DNA from: Cocos nucifera | Taxonomy: Eukaryota; Streptophyta; Magnoliopsida; Arecales; Arecaceae | Direction: 5' to 3' | Length of the DNA stretch: 64,000 nt | NCBI GenBank assembly: GCA_006176705.1 | Contig: QRFJ01000495.1 | Location: 186,001-250,000, forward strand | Shown here: positions 44,783 to 55,145 of the stretch, in pieces | Position numbering within the stretch: position 1 is the first letter of the stretch | Layout: every line of letters begins with the position of its first letter | Translations under genes and position numbers: made by a program | Notes under the pieces: model-generated | What the model was told of the DNA's origin: nothing | What the model saw: the letters and a program-made list of their open reading frames with translations, nothing else | The model's database searches: none

Positions 44783-45486
44783 TCAACACCTTGGTGCCCT
44801 AAGGCTTGGAGCAACTCCTTTCTATCCATCAAATGCATCAGTGCCACACATCTATGAAAGCTATCCCATAGAAGAACCTTTGTCAGTGCATCAGCTGAAT
44901 TCTTCTTGGTATGAACCTTTACCAGCTCCACCTCACTAACCTCCATGAGCTCTCTGATCCAGTGGTACCTGATGTTGATGTGCTTCATCCTTGCATGGTA
45001 GACTGAATTCTAAGCAAGTAACAGTGTACTCTGGCTATCGTAGTGCACCTTAACGGCCTTATAGGCAAGGTCCATCTCCAACGCCAATCCCTTCAGCCAT
45101 AAAATCTTTTTTGTAGCTTCTGTAATACCGATATACTTTGCCTAAGTGGTGGATAAGATTGTGATGGGCTACAAGCATGATCTCCATGAAATGAGATCTC
45201 CATTCGAGCAAAACATGAATCCTGTCATTGAACGCCGGGTGTCCATATCTTCATCAAAATCTACGTCCATGAATCCTTCTATTAGCCCCTGAGCCTTCTT
45301 GGACATGTTGGAGCAACCCTCGACACCTTTCAACTATCCATAGATAATACCTACTCCAACTATATCCGCTAAATACCTAAAGATATTCTTCAGTGCTCAT
45401 TAGTGCTCCCTGCCAGGTTGCACCATGAATCTACTCATCTGACTCACTGCATGGGCTATGTTAGGCCTACAACATACCATGGTGTA
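44783..45486 (-). pseudogene. E10 RT C-terminus / RNase H
   Basis: On the minus strand it opens with HTMVCCRPNIAHAVSQMSRF at 45486, the end of copia RT, then GFMDVDFDEDMDTRRSMTGF (RNase H start, with DxD). Next come TEATKKILWLKGL, VHYDSQSTLLL with an aspartate, and the open frame 44988-44779, MKHINIRYHWIRELMEVSEV and VHTKKNSADALTKVL. Several stops interrupt it. E11 cuts it at 45486/45487. The IRYHWIRE/ADALTK pattern resembles Tork-type copia elements, which is an inference. Confidence 0.85.
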
Positions 45487-45720
45487 TGTTGGTGTGAAAT
45501 CTGGTTATCATCGGGGAAGTGCTGGGGTTGGAGAAGATGAGGTTACCACCGATGACCTACAAAATAAGTCTCGTCCAAAGTCCGAGGTGGCGGCTTCGAC
45601 AAGACCCTCCGATGGTTAAGTTAGTTTTTTTGGCTAATAGAAATGAAGTGCTCAGTCAAGAAAGTTACAGAATTTTTAGAAGGAAGAAGAGAGCCTAGAG
45701 AAAACATATCTAGAGGGACC

Positions 45721-45729
45721 CTTTTATAG
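45721..45729 (-). promoter_or_regulatory. TATA-like box in E11 LTR
   Basis: Minus strand CTATAAAAG in the context GCTCCATCTATAAAAGGGTC, matching the position of the E7 box. Confidence 0.6.
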
Positions 45730-46024
45730 ATGGAGCTTATAACAAACTGATAGTGACAGCCATAACTATCGGATAGTGGGCCGCTCGAGGCCACATGGAT
45801 TTTGTTATGGAAGATAGTGTTTGTTGTCGTGAGGTGCTAGTTCGTTTGAGATTTGATAGTCAAAGTTCGAAGGAATGGACGTCAGTTGGTGATGACCTAT
45901 GAGTTGTATCAGTTCTAGAGGAGTTTGGACTCCTCTAAGGTAGTTCGAGTGTGGGTCGGTCATGCCGTGTATGAGATCGAACTCGTACGGAGACCTTCCT
46001 GGATGACTGCTGAGGGTTCGGCTG

Positions 46025-46200
46025 ATCGAGGAGTCTGAAAGGAATTCGACTACTGGAGGAGTCCAGAAGGAGTTCAGCTGCTGAAGAAGTTCGAAAGGAG
46101 TTTAGCTGCTGGCAGAGTCCAAAAGGAGCTCGACTGCTAGAGGAGTCTGGAAGGAGTTCGGCTACTGGAGGAGTTCGGAAGGAGTTCGATCACTGGAGGG
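46025..46200. repeat. Imperfect ~30-bp tandem repeats in E11 LTR
   Basis: GAGGAGTCTGAAAGGAATTCG, CTACTGGAGGAGTCCAGAAGG, AGTTCAGCTGCTGAAGAAG and further variants follow one another five to six times. A minisatellite-like tract, not obvious in the E7 LTR. Confidence 0.7.
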
Positions 46201-46292
46201 AGAATTCTCGATCAAAGCTCTTCCATGATTAACACTTATGTTAGACTAAGCATCGAACTGGACTTTGGTGGAAGTGGGGTTTATCCCCAATA

Positions 46293-46307
46293 ATAGTTCC
46301 CCTACTT
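46293..46307 (-). promoter_or_regulatory. E11 polypurine tract
   Basis: Minus strand AAAGTAGGGGAACTAT directly before the LTR start TATTGGGG. Location agrees with minus-strand orientation of pol. Confidence 0.6.
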
Positions 46308-46606
46308 TCGAGTTCAAAATTTGAAGAAAGGGAGGAAAAAAGGCGATGGCCAAAGTTCAGTCCCGGGTTTCCATGATTATTAGGATGAGATATTTTGATG
46401 TTTACCGTGCTGGCATCGAAACTTTCTAAGTTTGAAATGAGTCCAAAAAGATGGCGCTTCGAATCTTCTGTTGAAACTCTGCCACAGGCATGGTGCCATA
46501 AAGACTCTGCCCATTGCCGCTTTTCTATCATGATGAGTGGGACATGTGGCACACGTAGACCGACTGAAGTCGATCCACAATCATAACTACTTCGAGTTGT
46601 CTTTGG

Positions 46607-46616
46607 CTATTTAAGG
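46607..46616 (+). promoter_or_regulatory. Conserved TATA-like box upstream of E11 aORF
   Basis: CTATTTAAGG, identical to 24531-24540 in E7. It lies outside the LTR, about 140 bp before an ATG at 46751 and about 290 bp before the methionine at 46902. A pyrimidine-rich leader follows. Confidence 0.58.
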
Positions 46617-46750
46617 CCTTCTCCTATTATTCGAAAGTCATCCTTGCTCGAGTCTTCTTCTTCCTTCTGCCCCTGTTCACCTTCCTCCCGTGTGTCTCAT
46701 TCTTCTCTCGCCTTCCTGAGCTCCAAACACCCTTTCAATTGATCCTTATC

Positions 46751-47750
46751 ATGTCTGTTGTCCTTTCATCCTCCTCGGATAGTGTAGGTCAGTTTTCTAA
46801 TCCTTCTCTTAGGTTATTCGTGCTTATCATTTCTGGCTTCTTGTCTTTTTGATTTTTTGATTATTTTGGGGGGGTTTTCTTAGGGTTCATCTTGATCCGA
46901 ATGTCTTCTGAAACATTCCACTCCATCAGTTTATGGGGCTCATCTGGACCAGTCTTCTTTGATTCTGCACACCTGACCGAGGTAGAACCTAGGAACATGC
47001 CCCGCTCGTCTTTCGCTCCAAACACCATCCCGTCCATCATTACCCCAGACGACCTTTTCTTGATTTGAATCCAATATGGAATCCCTTCAGAATATGACCT
47101 TGAACTCCCCAGCTTTGACGACTGGGTCGGTTCTCTTCCGACGAGCCAATTTTGTTTGTACTTGGAAGCTTTACGTGCCGGGCTTAGATTCTCGCTGCCC
47201 CCATTTGTAATCACCCTCTTTCAGATTTTAAATATCTCCTTCACATCTATTGTACCGAACTTCTTTCGGTTCGTCATAGGTTTTCTCTCCCTCTATTGAT
47301 TGACCAAAGTCTAGTCGATCATTTTGCTTTTTAGAAATTTTTACACCTTTAAGCACCATCCTTCTACGAAGGATTGGTGGTACTTTTCTCTCCAAGTCAG
47401 CAAGAAGGGGTTATTGAAAGGTGCCCCTTCTTTCATTCAAAACTAAAAGAAAAAGTATTTTTTTGTACATTGCCTAACCTTGCCATTAGGTCTTCCTTCA
47501 TGGGTTTACATTAGAGAGTCAGTTCACCGAGCTCCTAGCTTAGACGGAGTCGACCTTGATTCCTCTGATAAACTCATGATATACCAAGCTCCTCCTCTTC
47601 CCAACTTTCTAAAGGAACAGACCATGTTCAACCTGGGTCTGAGTCCCTACGATCCTACTGGTATATCCTTTAATTTTCGAGTCCACACGATTTCACGCAC
47701 GTGTATTGCTATTGACTACTTTTTTTCTACTATAAAAATGGATGCATAAG
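46751..47750 (+). pseudogene. E11 aORF, Transposase_28-like region
   Basis: From the methionine at 46902, one frame runs with two stops at tryptophan-like positions. It reads IQYGIPSEYDLELPSFDDW, then FCLYLEALRAGLRFSLPPFV, then ILNISFTSIVPNFFRFVIGF and WWYFSLQVSKKGLLKGAPSF. This order is characteristic of the plant Transposase_28 ('putative gypsy type transposon') family, an ORF found in antisense position in Tat-type elements. The continuing frame is 47480-47749. The stretch 46784-46882 after a short ATG-led segment is GT-started, T-rich and ends CTTAG, so it may be an intron, but the joined frame is not clean. Biochemical role unknown. Confidence 0.75.
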
Positions 47751-47758
47751 CTGCCAAG

Positions 47759-48217
47759 ATGCTCACCAAGGGACTCTTCACTAGGAAGAGGAAGGAGAAG
47801 GTGCAAGAAGATGGCTCAAAGAGGGTGAAGGTTGGTGTTTCTAGCTCTAGAGTCCGCGCCTCCACTGCCACTGCGTCCGAGGTCATCGTCGGCATTGAGA
47901 TTCCTGCAGCTGCCGAGATTGATACTGCTAGCATGGGCCCGATGCCTTCCATGCCCATAGGTCCCTCTAGTAGGGATCGAATTTTAGAGCTTCCTATTAG
48001 GAAAGGGACAGGAGAGGGAAGGAAAAAAAAGCTGTTGCGAAGACGTCCTGCAAGGCTAGCCTAGGTGGGCCAGATGGCAATGACAACGAATAAGGGGAGG
48101 ACCACTTCAACAACCCAGAGTTTATTCGAGAGCTTGCCGATAGGTTTGCCATGCCCGAGGATGGCCAACTTGGACCCGTGATAGCTCATTTGGAGTTCTC
48201 TCGGAACCATCCTTAAG
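47759..48217 (+). pseudogene. E11 aORF, basic Ser/Ala-rich segment
   Basis: Open frame 47759-48064 begins MLTKGLFTRKRKEKVQ and has a Ser/Thr/Ala-rich middle and a basic end GRKKKLLRRRPARLA. After a stop, EDHFNNPEFIRELADRFAMP and LGPVIAHLEFSRNHP lead to a donor-like AAG|GTAATT at 48218. Corresponds to E7 25787-26100. The basic stretches could serve as nuclear localisation signals; that is speculation. Confidence 0.62.
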
Positions 48218-48302
48218 GTAATTGCTCCGTTGCTCGACTCTTTCTTCTTCTCTCCTTCTTCTTTTCTTCTTTTTTTTTTTTAACATCAGTCATTTGTTGC
48301 AG
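48218..48302 (+). other. Intron-like gap in E11 aORF
   Basis: Starts GTAATTGC, has a long T/C tract (about 48240-48280), a plausible branch region TAACATCAG and ends TTGTTGCAG, 85 bp in all, between two coding-like blocks. E7 has the acceptor TTGCTTGTAG in the same place with a mutated donor. Looks like a canonical short plant intron. Confidence 0.55.
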
Positions 48303-48926
48303 TCGGATCACCAGATGCTCGCTCACATCAAGAGGGTGCATCATCAGGAGGTGGAGGTGCAGAAGGGCCAGCAGGACCTTCGAGCCGAGGTCCATCATCT
48401 TCAAGAGAGGGTCGACGAGGTTGAGCATCTTGTCGAGGAGAAGATGGCGGACATTGAAAGTCTTCAGGATGTGCTTCATGAGGAGGAGTTCACCTCGGTC
48501 GGACTGAAGGCCGCACTAGCCTTGGAGGAGGAGAGGAGGAAGGAAGCCGAAAATAGGGTCACCAAACTAGAGACCTAAATGGTAAAGTCGATCTCGAAGG
48601 TAATGACCTGGGTTGTGGTAGAGTTCAAGACCTCTCCCAAGATGAGGAACCTGAATGTCGAGTTCAGCCAGGAAGCATTTATCAAGGGTTTTAAGCTCTG
48701 CGAAGGCAAGGAAGCCCGAAGGTTGTCCGAGCTCGACCTCGGCTTTCTAGAGGAGGAGGAAGACGATGTGGTGGAGGGATCGTCCACTACTGTGGTCGAC
48801 CTTTCCTTCGATGAGCTCGCTCCTGGCCCATCTGAACCTACCGTAGAGGTGCCCAAGCTAGTTCGAGAATCTGAGGTGGTCGAGAGCGATCCAGCTCCAA
48901 CCTCCGAGGTTGAGATCCTCAAGTAG
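48303..48926 (+). pseudogene. E11 aORF, first coiled coil and acidic tail
   Basis: A single frame with only one internal stop (48576-48578). The first part is a strong coiled coil: HQEVEVQKGQQDLRAEVHHL, QERVDEVEHLVEEKMADIES and LEEERRKEAENRV. The second part is FSQEAFIKGFKLCEGKEARR, then a Glu/Asp/Ser-rich tail with FLEEEEDDVVEGSSTTVVDL and ends EILK at a TAG. The tail is followed by an AT-rich 3'UTR-like segment (48927-49060). The E7 copy shows the same order. Long coiled coils suggest self-association; no enzymatic motif is visible. Confidence 0.72.
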
Positions 48927-49059
48927 TTGTACCCTCTCTTTTTTTTATGTCTTGTACTCAAAAATTTTGATTAAATGAAGTGAAATTTTTTTCATACCCT
49001 TGAGTGCTTTTCGTATCTCGAATACAGTCTTCCACCATCGCCGATCCACTACCTTAGGG

Positions 49060-49540
49060 GGTTCCAATAAAGCCCTTGATAAAGAATCTGAGGAAGGAAG
49101 TTCATCTTTTGAGGAAGAAGTTGAAAAAGATGGAGGACGACCTTCGAGCCTCATGAAAGAATGCTTCTGAGGGGACCAAAGCGGTCACTCGCCTCCGAGG
49201 CTTGCATATGAAGGAAGCGGTGAGCTTCAGTATCCGAAAGGGCAGCTTTGAGAAGGAGGTTGCTGAACTCAAAAGAAATGCCAGCGATAGGTCCTGGACA
49301 CTGATAGTGAAGATCAGCTCTCTCGAAGTTGACCTGAAGGATGCTGGGGAAAATATCTATCTTCTAGAAGAGAGCTCGCCGTGGTCTACCGACAAGCCTC
49401 GAAATGACTCGGATTGATCAATAAAGTTTTCTCAGCTTCAAAAGCAGCTACAAGATACTGAGGATCGACATAATAGATTTTGAGTGACCTAGATGGAGAA
49501 GATGTCCAGGCTTAAAGGTGAGCTCAAGGTTACCAGAGAT
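49060..49540 (+). pseudogene. E11 aORF, second coiled coil up to E12
   Basis: Text with stops: LRKEVHLLRKKLKKMEDDLR near 49090, then open frame 49202-49417 with SFEKEVAELKRNASDRSWTL and ISSLEVDLKDAGENIYLLEE, then MSRLKGELKVTRDE running into the E12 duplication. The frame resumes in phase after E12 at 57825. Matches E7 26950-27260. Confidence 0.65.
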
Positions 49541-49545
49541 GAGGC

Positions 49546-51826
49546 TGTTCGATATGTGTACCCTAGAAGTCAGAATTGGCTGACACTTGTAATACACTTC
49601 TAGGTGCAAAATTATAATTTTGACTATAAATAATAAAATGAGTTATTTTCTATCATAAATATGTATTTAGTGTCTGTGATACATCTCTTGAGTTAATGGT
49701 AATGATAATTCATATTCTCAAGAGTTAAAAGTTTAAGACATGAATTTTCATTTATTAACTCATAAAATGCTCTTGACCGTAGGATCGTCATGAGGATGGT
49801 GATTGATCCAGAAGGTTAGTGTACAATCACTTCTTCATAGTAGATGAGTCTTGAGTCTACGATATAGAGATATCGGAGCGAGAGTATAGGTACTCATTAG
49901 AGAACGAGGGCACTGAGCGTGACCATCTCGAGTAGTCATAAGGAAGCCTACCTTCTCGTCGGTGACTGACTCAAAGCTGCAGTGGTGTGTCTGGTTCTTT
50001 GACCTGAGGTGCATCGGTAGTTCACCTTAAGGGTGTTATAGTTTAACTATACCATGGCTCGGTCTCCTAGCCATTCAAAATCCTGAGGTATATGTTGGCT
50101 ATAGCATGTTCATTGTAGGAATTGGATTGCACCAAGAGAGAATCTATCTACCTCGGTAGAAGAGGAGCCGCCCTATGATGATCATGAGAATCAAGTCCAT
50201 AAGCCCATAGCCATGGCAGAGAGTGAAATGATAAAAAGAATTTCTACTAAGATTTTTACGTCGGACTTGAAATCGAATGATTAAATTATATGATAGAAAT
50301 TAGGGTTTGACGAGTTCACCTTAACCCTAATCTGATCAGAGCTCAAGATAGAAAAACTTAATCACACAAGTAGCTGCACCGAGAGGTTCATTTTTAGTTT
50401 TGATGGATTGCCACCATATACTGCTAGGTGTTACTGATTGATTTTGGAAGCAATTAGAATGATTTAGATGATCGATCATTCCAGTTGTTTGAATCAGAAG
50501 AGTTCTGATCCATCGAAAGGAGTTTCGATGATATCGATGATGGAAATAATGACATATCCCATTACCATATAGAACTAAATCTAACTGGGTCACACAAATA
50601 AGGGTTTGGATCTGGATATCATCAATTGGACTAACTCAATTTAATTGATTTGAATTAGATTCAATTAGGTTCAAGAAAATCATGCTAGCACATGATTGAG
50701 CCTAACGTTGTCCTTTTTTCTATCATTAAAAGTTATCTTGACTGAGCCAAATGAGTTTGTGCTCACCCAAGTACCTTTACTTAGTCTGACTGGAGCTTGT
50801 CCAGATCAGAAAAGGGTTGTCTTAATTTATGAGATAAATTTGAGACAACACCTGCCATTTTCCATCACCTGTTAATTCTTGTCCTTTGAGTTTGGTCAAA
50901 CGTTGACCTTTGATCCTTGAACATCTACCCATATGTCATGCACTTATTAGAGAGTGGATAGGCTTATTGGAATTTAGAAAGAAGGGGGTGCATGCCTAGG
51001 ATGGCATGCGTCGATGGATAGGGATGCCTGGAGTCCCATACGGATGGGACTCCAGATTGCTTCTAGGTTTCTACTTAGGTGGCCCTTGGCTATAGACTTT
51101 GACCAATCATAGGCACCATCTAAGGATGAATTTGTAGGGCTCTCATCTGATTGGGTTAGGTGATATCATCCCATCAATCAGATTTAGATCTGATTGCACG
51201 AAGCAATGCGATTGGCCGGGATGATGTGGCACTGCATGGCGCAGAAGGGTCTATAAATAAACCCTATCTGCGCCCCACTTTAAATAGAGTTTCCTCTTAG
51301 CCACACCCTAAGGCTGCCCCTCTCTCTCCTCCATGCCATCTTCTGATCCTCTCTCTCCTCTCCACACCCAAGAAAAGTTGGGCTTCAGTTTGGTGCAATC
51401 CAGGCAAGAAAAGGCTGACGAGAAAGGAAGAAGGCAGCACTGCTATAGAGATGACTGCTGATCTTCAGAAGGAGTTTTGAAGATCCTCCAAATCAGATCT
51501 AGATCTAATTTTTGAAGAGATGATAAAGAAGAAAAGGATCTCCAGATCCAGCCTAAGTGGATACTGGTAGAGGCCAGGCGCTTGCATGGCTAGATCCAGA
51601 ACCTCAGGCAATCAGCAGGATCATCAAAGGGTAATCAGATTACCCACATCAAGGTATAAATTAAATTAAATTAAATTAAATTTATTTTTATTTATTAGAT
51701 ATATAAAATAAAATTTAAAATATCTCAGATCTAATTTGAATATATGAGAGAAAATTTTTAAAATATCTCTCTCGATCCGATCAGATCTGAACGAACCTGA
51801 TCCGAAAAATCAAAATTTTCCCTTCA
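49546..51826 (+). mobile_element. E12 5' LTR (2281 bp)
   Basis: Starts TGTTCGATATGTGTACCC, ends CTCCCTTCA-like CCTTCA two bases before the PBS. Matches the E5 LTRs read on the minus strand and the partial 3' LTR 56226-57819. TATA box at 51252. Frame 50336-50593 on the minus strand is accidental. Confidence 0.9.
51252..51259 (+). promoter_or_regulatory. TATA box in E12 5' LTR
   Basis: TATAAATA in GGGTCTATAAATAAACCC; repeated at 57245-57252 in the 3' LTR. About 575 bp before the LTR end. Confidence 0.65.
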
Positions 51827-51828
51827 AC

Positions 51829-51844
51829 TGGTATCAGAGCCAGG
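51829..51844 (+). promoter_or_regulatory. E12 primer-binding site
   Basis: TGGTATCAGAGCCAGG, perfect for the initiator methionine tRNA type, two bases after the LTR. Confidence 0.9.
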
Positions 51845-53706
51845 TTCAATAAAAATTATTTAGATCTAATTTTTAATTTTTTTTAATCTAAAAATTAGAT
51901 AATTTTAGATGTCACATAAGATGTAATTAGATCTAAAATCAAAAAAATTAAAATTAAATAATATAGATTTAAGTTCTACAATATGCATGACTAGTTGTAA
52001 AATAGAATAGTTTTATACATAGTCTTGCATAATCATGTTTTATTTTGATTAAATTATTATTTTAGATCTTTTTATTTTCTATATTTTAATGATTATAAAT
52101 ATTATAATAATATCTAAAAATAAAAAAATAAAATTATTTAATTTTTAGATCCTATGAGATATGATGATTGCATGTCTAGACTAGTTGTAGAATAGTTCTA
52201 CATAGTTGTCTAGATTAGAATTTATTTTGATGTGATCAATTAAAATCTAATCTTTTAGAAAATTATGAGATAATTTAGATCTAAAAAATATGCATGCATG
52301 ATACATGAGATGTATACAAAATATGTATTAAGTTAGATCAAAATTTATATATGAGATATATGATGTAGATCTAACTAGTTTTGTAGATTTATATTTCTGA
52401 TTAAAGCATTCTCCTTGGCCGTCCGATCATAAGATCAAAGTAGAGTTTAAATATCCTCTCCTTCCATTCGATGGGATATTCTTATGATGTGTAAGGGTAC
52501 TGCACGTTCGTCCTTAATCAGAAATCAAAAACTTATTTTCTACAAAATCCTAAATCTTGAAATCCTAGGATTTTATTTACATGTTTTGTTTGTGAACCCT
52601 AAACTTAATTAAAAATTAAGATTATGAAATATTAATTAGATCTAAAATTAAAAATTTTAGATCTAAGATATATTTATAAATTTAGGTTTGGGCTTTGGTA
52701 GCTCAATTAGGTCTAAGCGGTTGATCAAACCAAATCGAGAGTTGGTTAGATGGGATCAACAGTGCTTAAATTGACCAGCCTAATAGGATTAAGTCTGGGT
52801 CAAGATTGAGTCACGTGAGTGATTGATCAAGCTAAGACCTAATTAGGCTTAGTGGTTAGAGTCTGGATTGTAGACTAATCCAATTGGTTCTGGCTCAACA
52901 ATTTGGTATCTAAGGTAAGTTTGGCAGATACGATCGACTGGTTTTTAATTGGAAGCTACTCGACTCGAATGCGTTCTTATCGAGTTAATGGCATATCCCT
53001 TCCATCGGTCTCACTTACCTGGCCATGTTTGTTGGCTTAGTTCTAATCTGAGGTGGTTAATAATCTAAGCTAACCCATGCCACTAGATTAGTCATAATGG
53101 TTATGACTATGTCAAGTCTAGTTTAATGAGACCTAAATCAAATCTCCCTAAGAAAAGATTAAGTCTAAGATCTTCCACTATTGTAAATATGCGGGCCCTT
53201 CCCAGGGTTGATTGTTCTCGACTGGTTACAGTAGCTCAGTTGCACTAGGAAGATGCAACCATATCTATTAGGCATTGGATGCTACGGGCTGGAGGATGGA
53301 TTGGACTCAATATTCTGGATACGGTGAGAGACTCAATTAGAAATCCAATCTATGCAAATGGTGGGTCTGACTTAACTAAGAAATGGATCAATATTTCGAG
53401 CATGGTGAGATTCATGAATTAGAGACTAAGTTTGGGTGCACCATGATTGGAGAATCATTGAACAAGAGTTGTTCACTCATCAACTAACCCATCACCAATA
53501 ACTGTTAGGTGAGGTGATGAGTCAGTTGGTGGGACTACACCACCCACTAAAAATCATTAATCGTGGAGATTTTGCATCTCTATAGAGGAAGTGTAGGGAT
53601 CCGAGAAAATAATGAAAGCTAATTTATTTAAAAATAAAATCTCTAAATAAATTGGTTAAGTCTTAATTACAAAATCTAACTAGAAACTTTGACTCTCTAC
53701 AGAAAA
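51845..53706 (+). other. E12 non-coding leader with degenerate repeats
   Basis: No long frame. Two or more degenerate copies of a unit of about 190 bp: GACTAGTTGTA.AATAG followed by TAGTCTTGCATA/TAGTTGTCTAGA occurs near 51990 and 52178. Later part contains GGTTAGATGGGATCAAC and related phrases shared with the E5 and E9 leaders. Function presumably packaging or translation control; not shown. Confidence 0.65.
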
Positions 53707-54468
53707 ATGTCTTCATCCAACCTATTAGCACGAATCCTGGACACCCATAGACTGACCGGACCAAATTACAAGAATTGGCTCTAGAACTTCAAAATCATTT
53801 TGAGTTTTGAGAAGTTAACCCATGTATTGGATCAGGACCCTCCCACCTTATCAGCTCGTCCATCCGCTGAGTAGAGAGCATCTCTGGATAAGTGGACGGA
53901 TGAAGATAATAAGGTCAGATACTACATATTGGGCTCGATGTCTGATGAACTTCAGCGCCAACATGAAGATATCAGGACTGCTCGCCAAATGTTGGCTCAC
54001 CTACAAGAGATGTTTGGTGAACAGAGTCGTGCAGCCAAGTATCAAGTCACTAAACAACTTTTCAAGGCTAAAATGCATGATGGGCAGTCAGTCCAAGATC
54101 ATTGTCTGATGATGATCAAGAATTTGGAAGAGCTTGAGAAGCTTGGAGTGAAGTTAGACTTGGATCTACAGAATGACATAATTCTACAATCCTTGACTGA
54201 TGCATATGGGCAATTCATCATGAACTACCATATGCATAAACTTCAAAATTTCTTGGTCGAACTTATGAACATGCTGGTTACCGCTGAGCTTTCCATGAAA
54301 GGTTTTAAAGGCTCGGTGCTTGCTATGGAATGGACTTCTTTCAAGAGAAAATCTTTTAGAAAGAAAAAGAAGTCTGTGAAAAAGCAGAAGGTGGAAGGAG
54401 GAAAGAAGAAAGAGGCAAAGCTGAAGAAGAAGGCCGCTGACAAAGAAAAGTATTTTCTGCAACAATGA
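53707..54468 (+). pseudogene. E12 gag
   Basis: One frame from the ATG at 53707 (MSSSNLLARILDTHR) to 54468, about 254 codons with two in-frame TAG stops before 53929 and an open 179-codon remainder. The UBN2 gag core is clear: MSDELQRQHEDIRTARQMLA, QEMFGEQSRAAKYQVTKQLF, DGQSVQDHCLMMIKNLEEL and ILQSLTDAYGQFIMNYHMHK. A Lys-rich tail (about 54350-54440) precedes a frameshift within the zinc knuckle, of which CNNDGH and then a stop remain. Gag assembles the copia particle. Homologous to E5 12259-11480. Confidence 0.9.
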
Positions 54469-54535
54469 TGGCCATTGAAAGCGGAACTACCCTACTTACC
54501 TGGCCACCCTAAAGGAGGCAGGTCCTTCTAGAGGT

Positions 54536-54973
54536 ATGCTCGTTATTGAGTCTAACCTTATGATTTCTTCTGCATTCAATTGGATGCTTGACTCTGGTTC
54601 TAGTGCTCACTTGTGCACTTCTATGCAGGATCTTGAGGATAGCAGAAGGCTGAGGGATGGTGAGATGATCATGCGCATCGAAAATGAAGCAAGAGTTGCT
54701 ACCGTGGCCGTGGGAATATACCCTCTTCGACTACCATCTGGTTTAGACTTAGTGTTAAAAGACTGTTATTATGTGCCTGCAACAAGCAAAAATTTGATTT
54801 ATATTTCTTGCCTTGCATTAGAAGGCTATGTAATTAGTTTTCTTAAGGACCATTGTAACATTCTTTATGAAAGAAATAAAATTGCAAGTGATTTTCTTAT
54901 TAACGATCTTTATCAGTTACATGTTGATGTATCTATTTTTAATATCGAGCAAAATATGAATACCATAAAATGA
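54536..54973 (+). CDS. E12 aspartic protease region
   Basis: Open frame of 145 codons. NWMLDSGSSAHLC near residues 16-28 holds the intact DSG active site of copia proteases. The middle (ARVATVAVGIYPLRLPSG, DLVLKDCYYVPATSKNLI) matches the retropepsin fold of the group, and FNIEQNMNTIK leads to GAG-pre-integrase. The protease would cleave the Gag-Pol polyprotein. The equivalent region is deleted in E5. The frame is closed by a stop directly after. Confidence 0.88.
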   Translation: MLVIESNLMISSAFNWMLDSGSSAHLCTSMQDLEDSRRLRDGEMIMRIENEARVATVAVGIYPLRLPSGLDLVLKDCYYVPATSKNLIYISCLALEGYVISFLKDHCNILYERNKIASDFLINDLYQLHVDVSIFNIEQNMNTIK

Positions 54974-55145
54974 CCTAGGGATAGTCTAAATGATAGGTAT
55001 CTATGGCACCTAAGACTAGGTCATATAGCAAAAGATAGGATTAACAAATTGGAGAAAATTGGGCTATTGAGTCATATCCAATTTATGAATCTTGTCTTCA
55101 TCGCAAAATGACTAAACTTCTTTTTGTAGGACATGGGGAAGGGCC
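54974..55145 (+). pseudogene. E12 GAG-pre-integrase
   Basis: RYLWHLRLGHIAKDRINKL at about 54995-55050 carries the conserved histidines of the GAG-pre-integrase motif. A frameshift and stops before 55145 separate it from integrase. Confidence 0.8.

Larger units (their letters stand above)
45487..46292 (-). mobile_element. E11 3' LTR (about 806 bp)
   Basis: Plus-strand ends TGTTGGTGTGAAAT and TTTATCCCCAATA. Minus strand reads AGTAGGGGAACTAT (PPT-like, 46293-46307) then TATTGGGGATAAA. Contains about six imperfect copies of a GGAGTTCGGCTACTGGAGGA-like unit of about 30 bp at 46030-46200. Minus TATA-like box at 45721-45729. Related to the E7 LTR. Confidence 0.75.

Noticed and set aside
48222..48926. 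Cellular coiled-coil gene
   Set aside because: The same module recurs in E7 in the same position relative to LTR, tandem array and pol, so it belongs to the retroelement.
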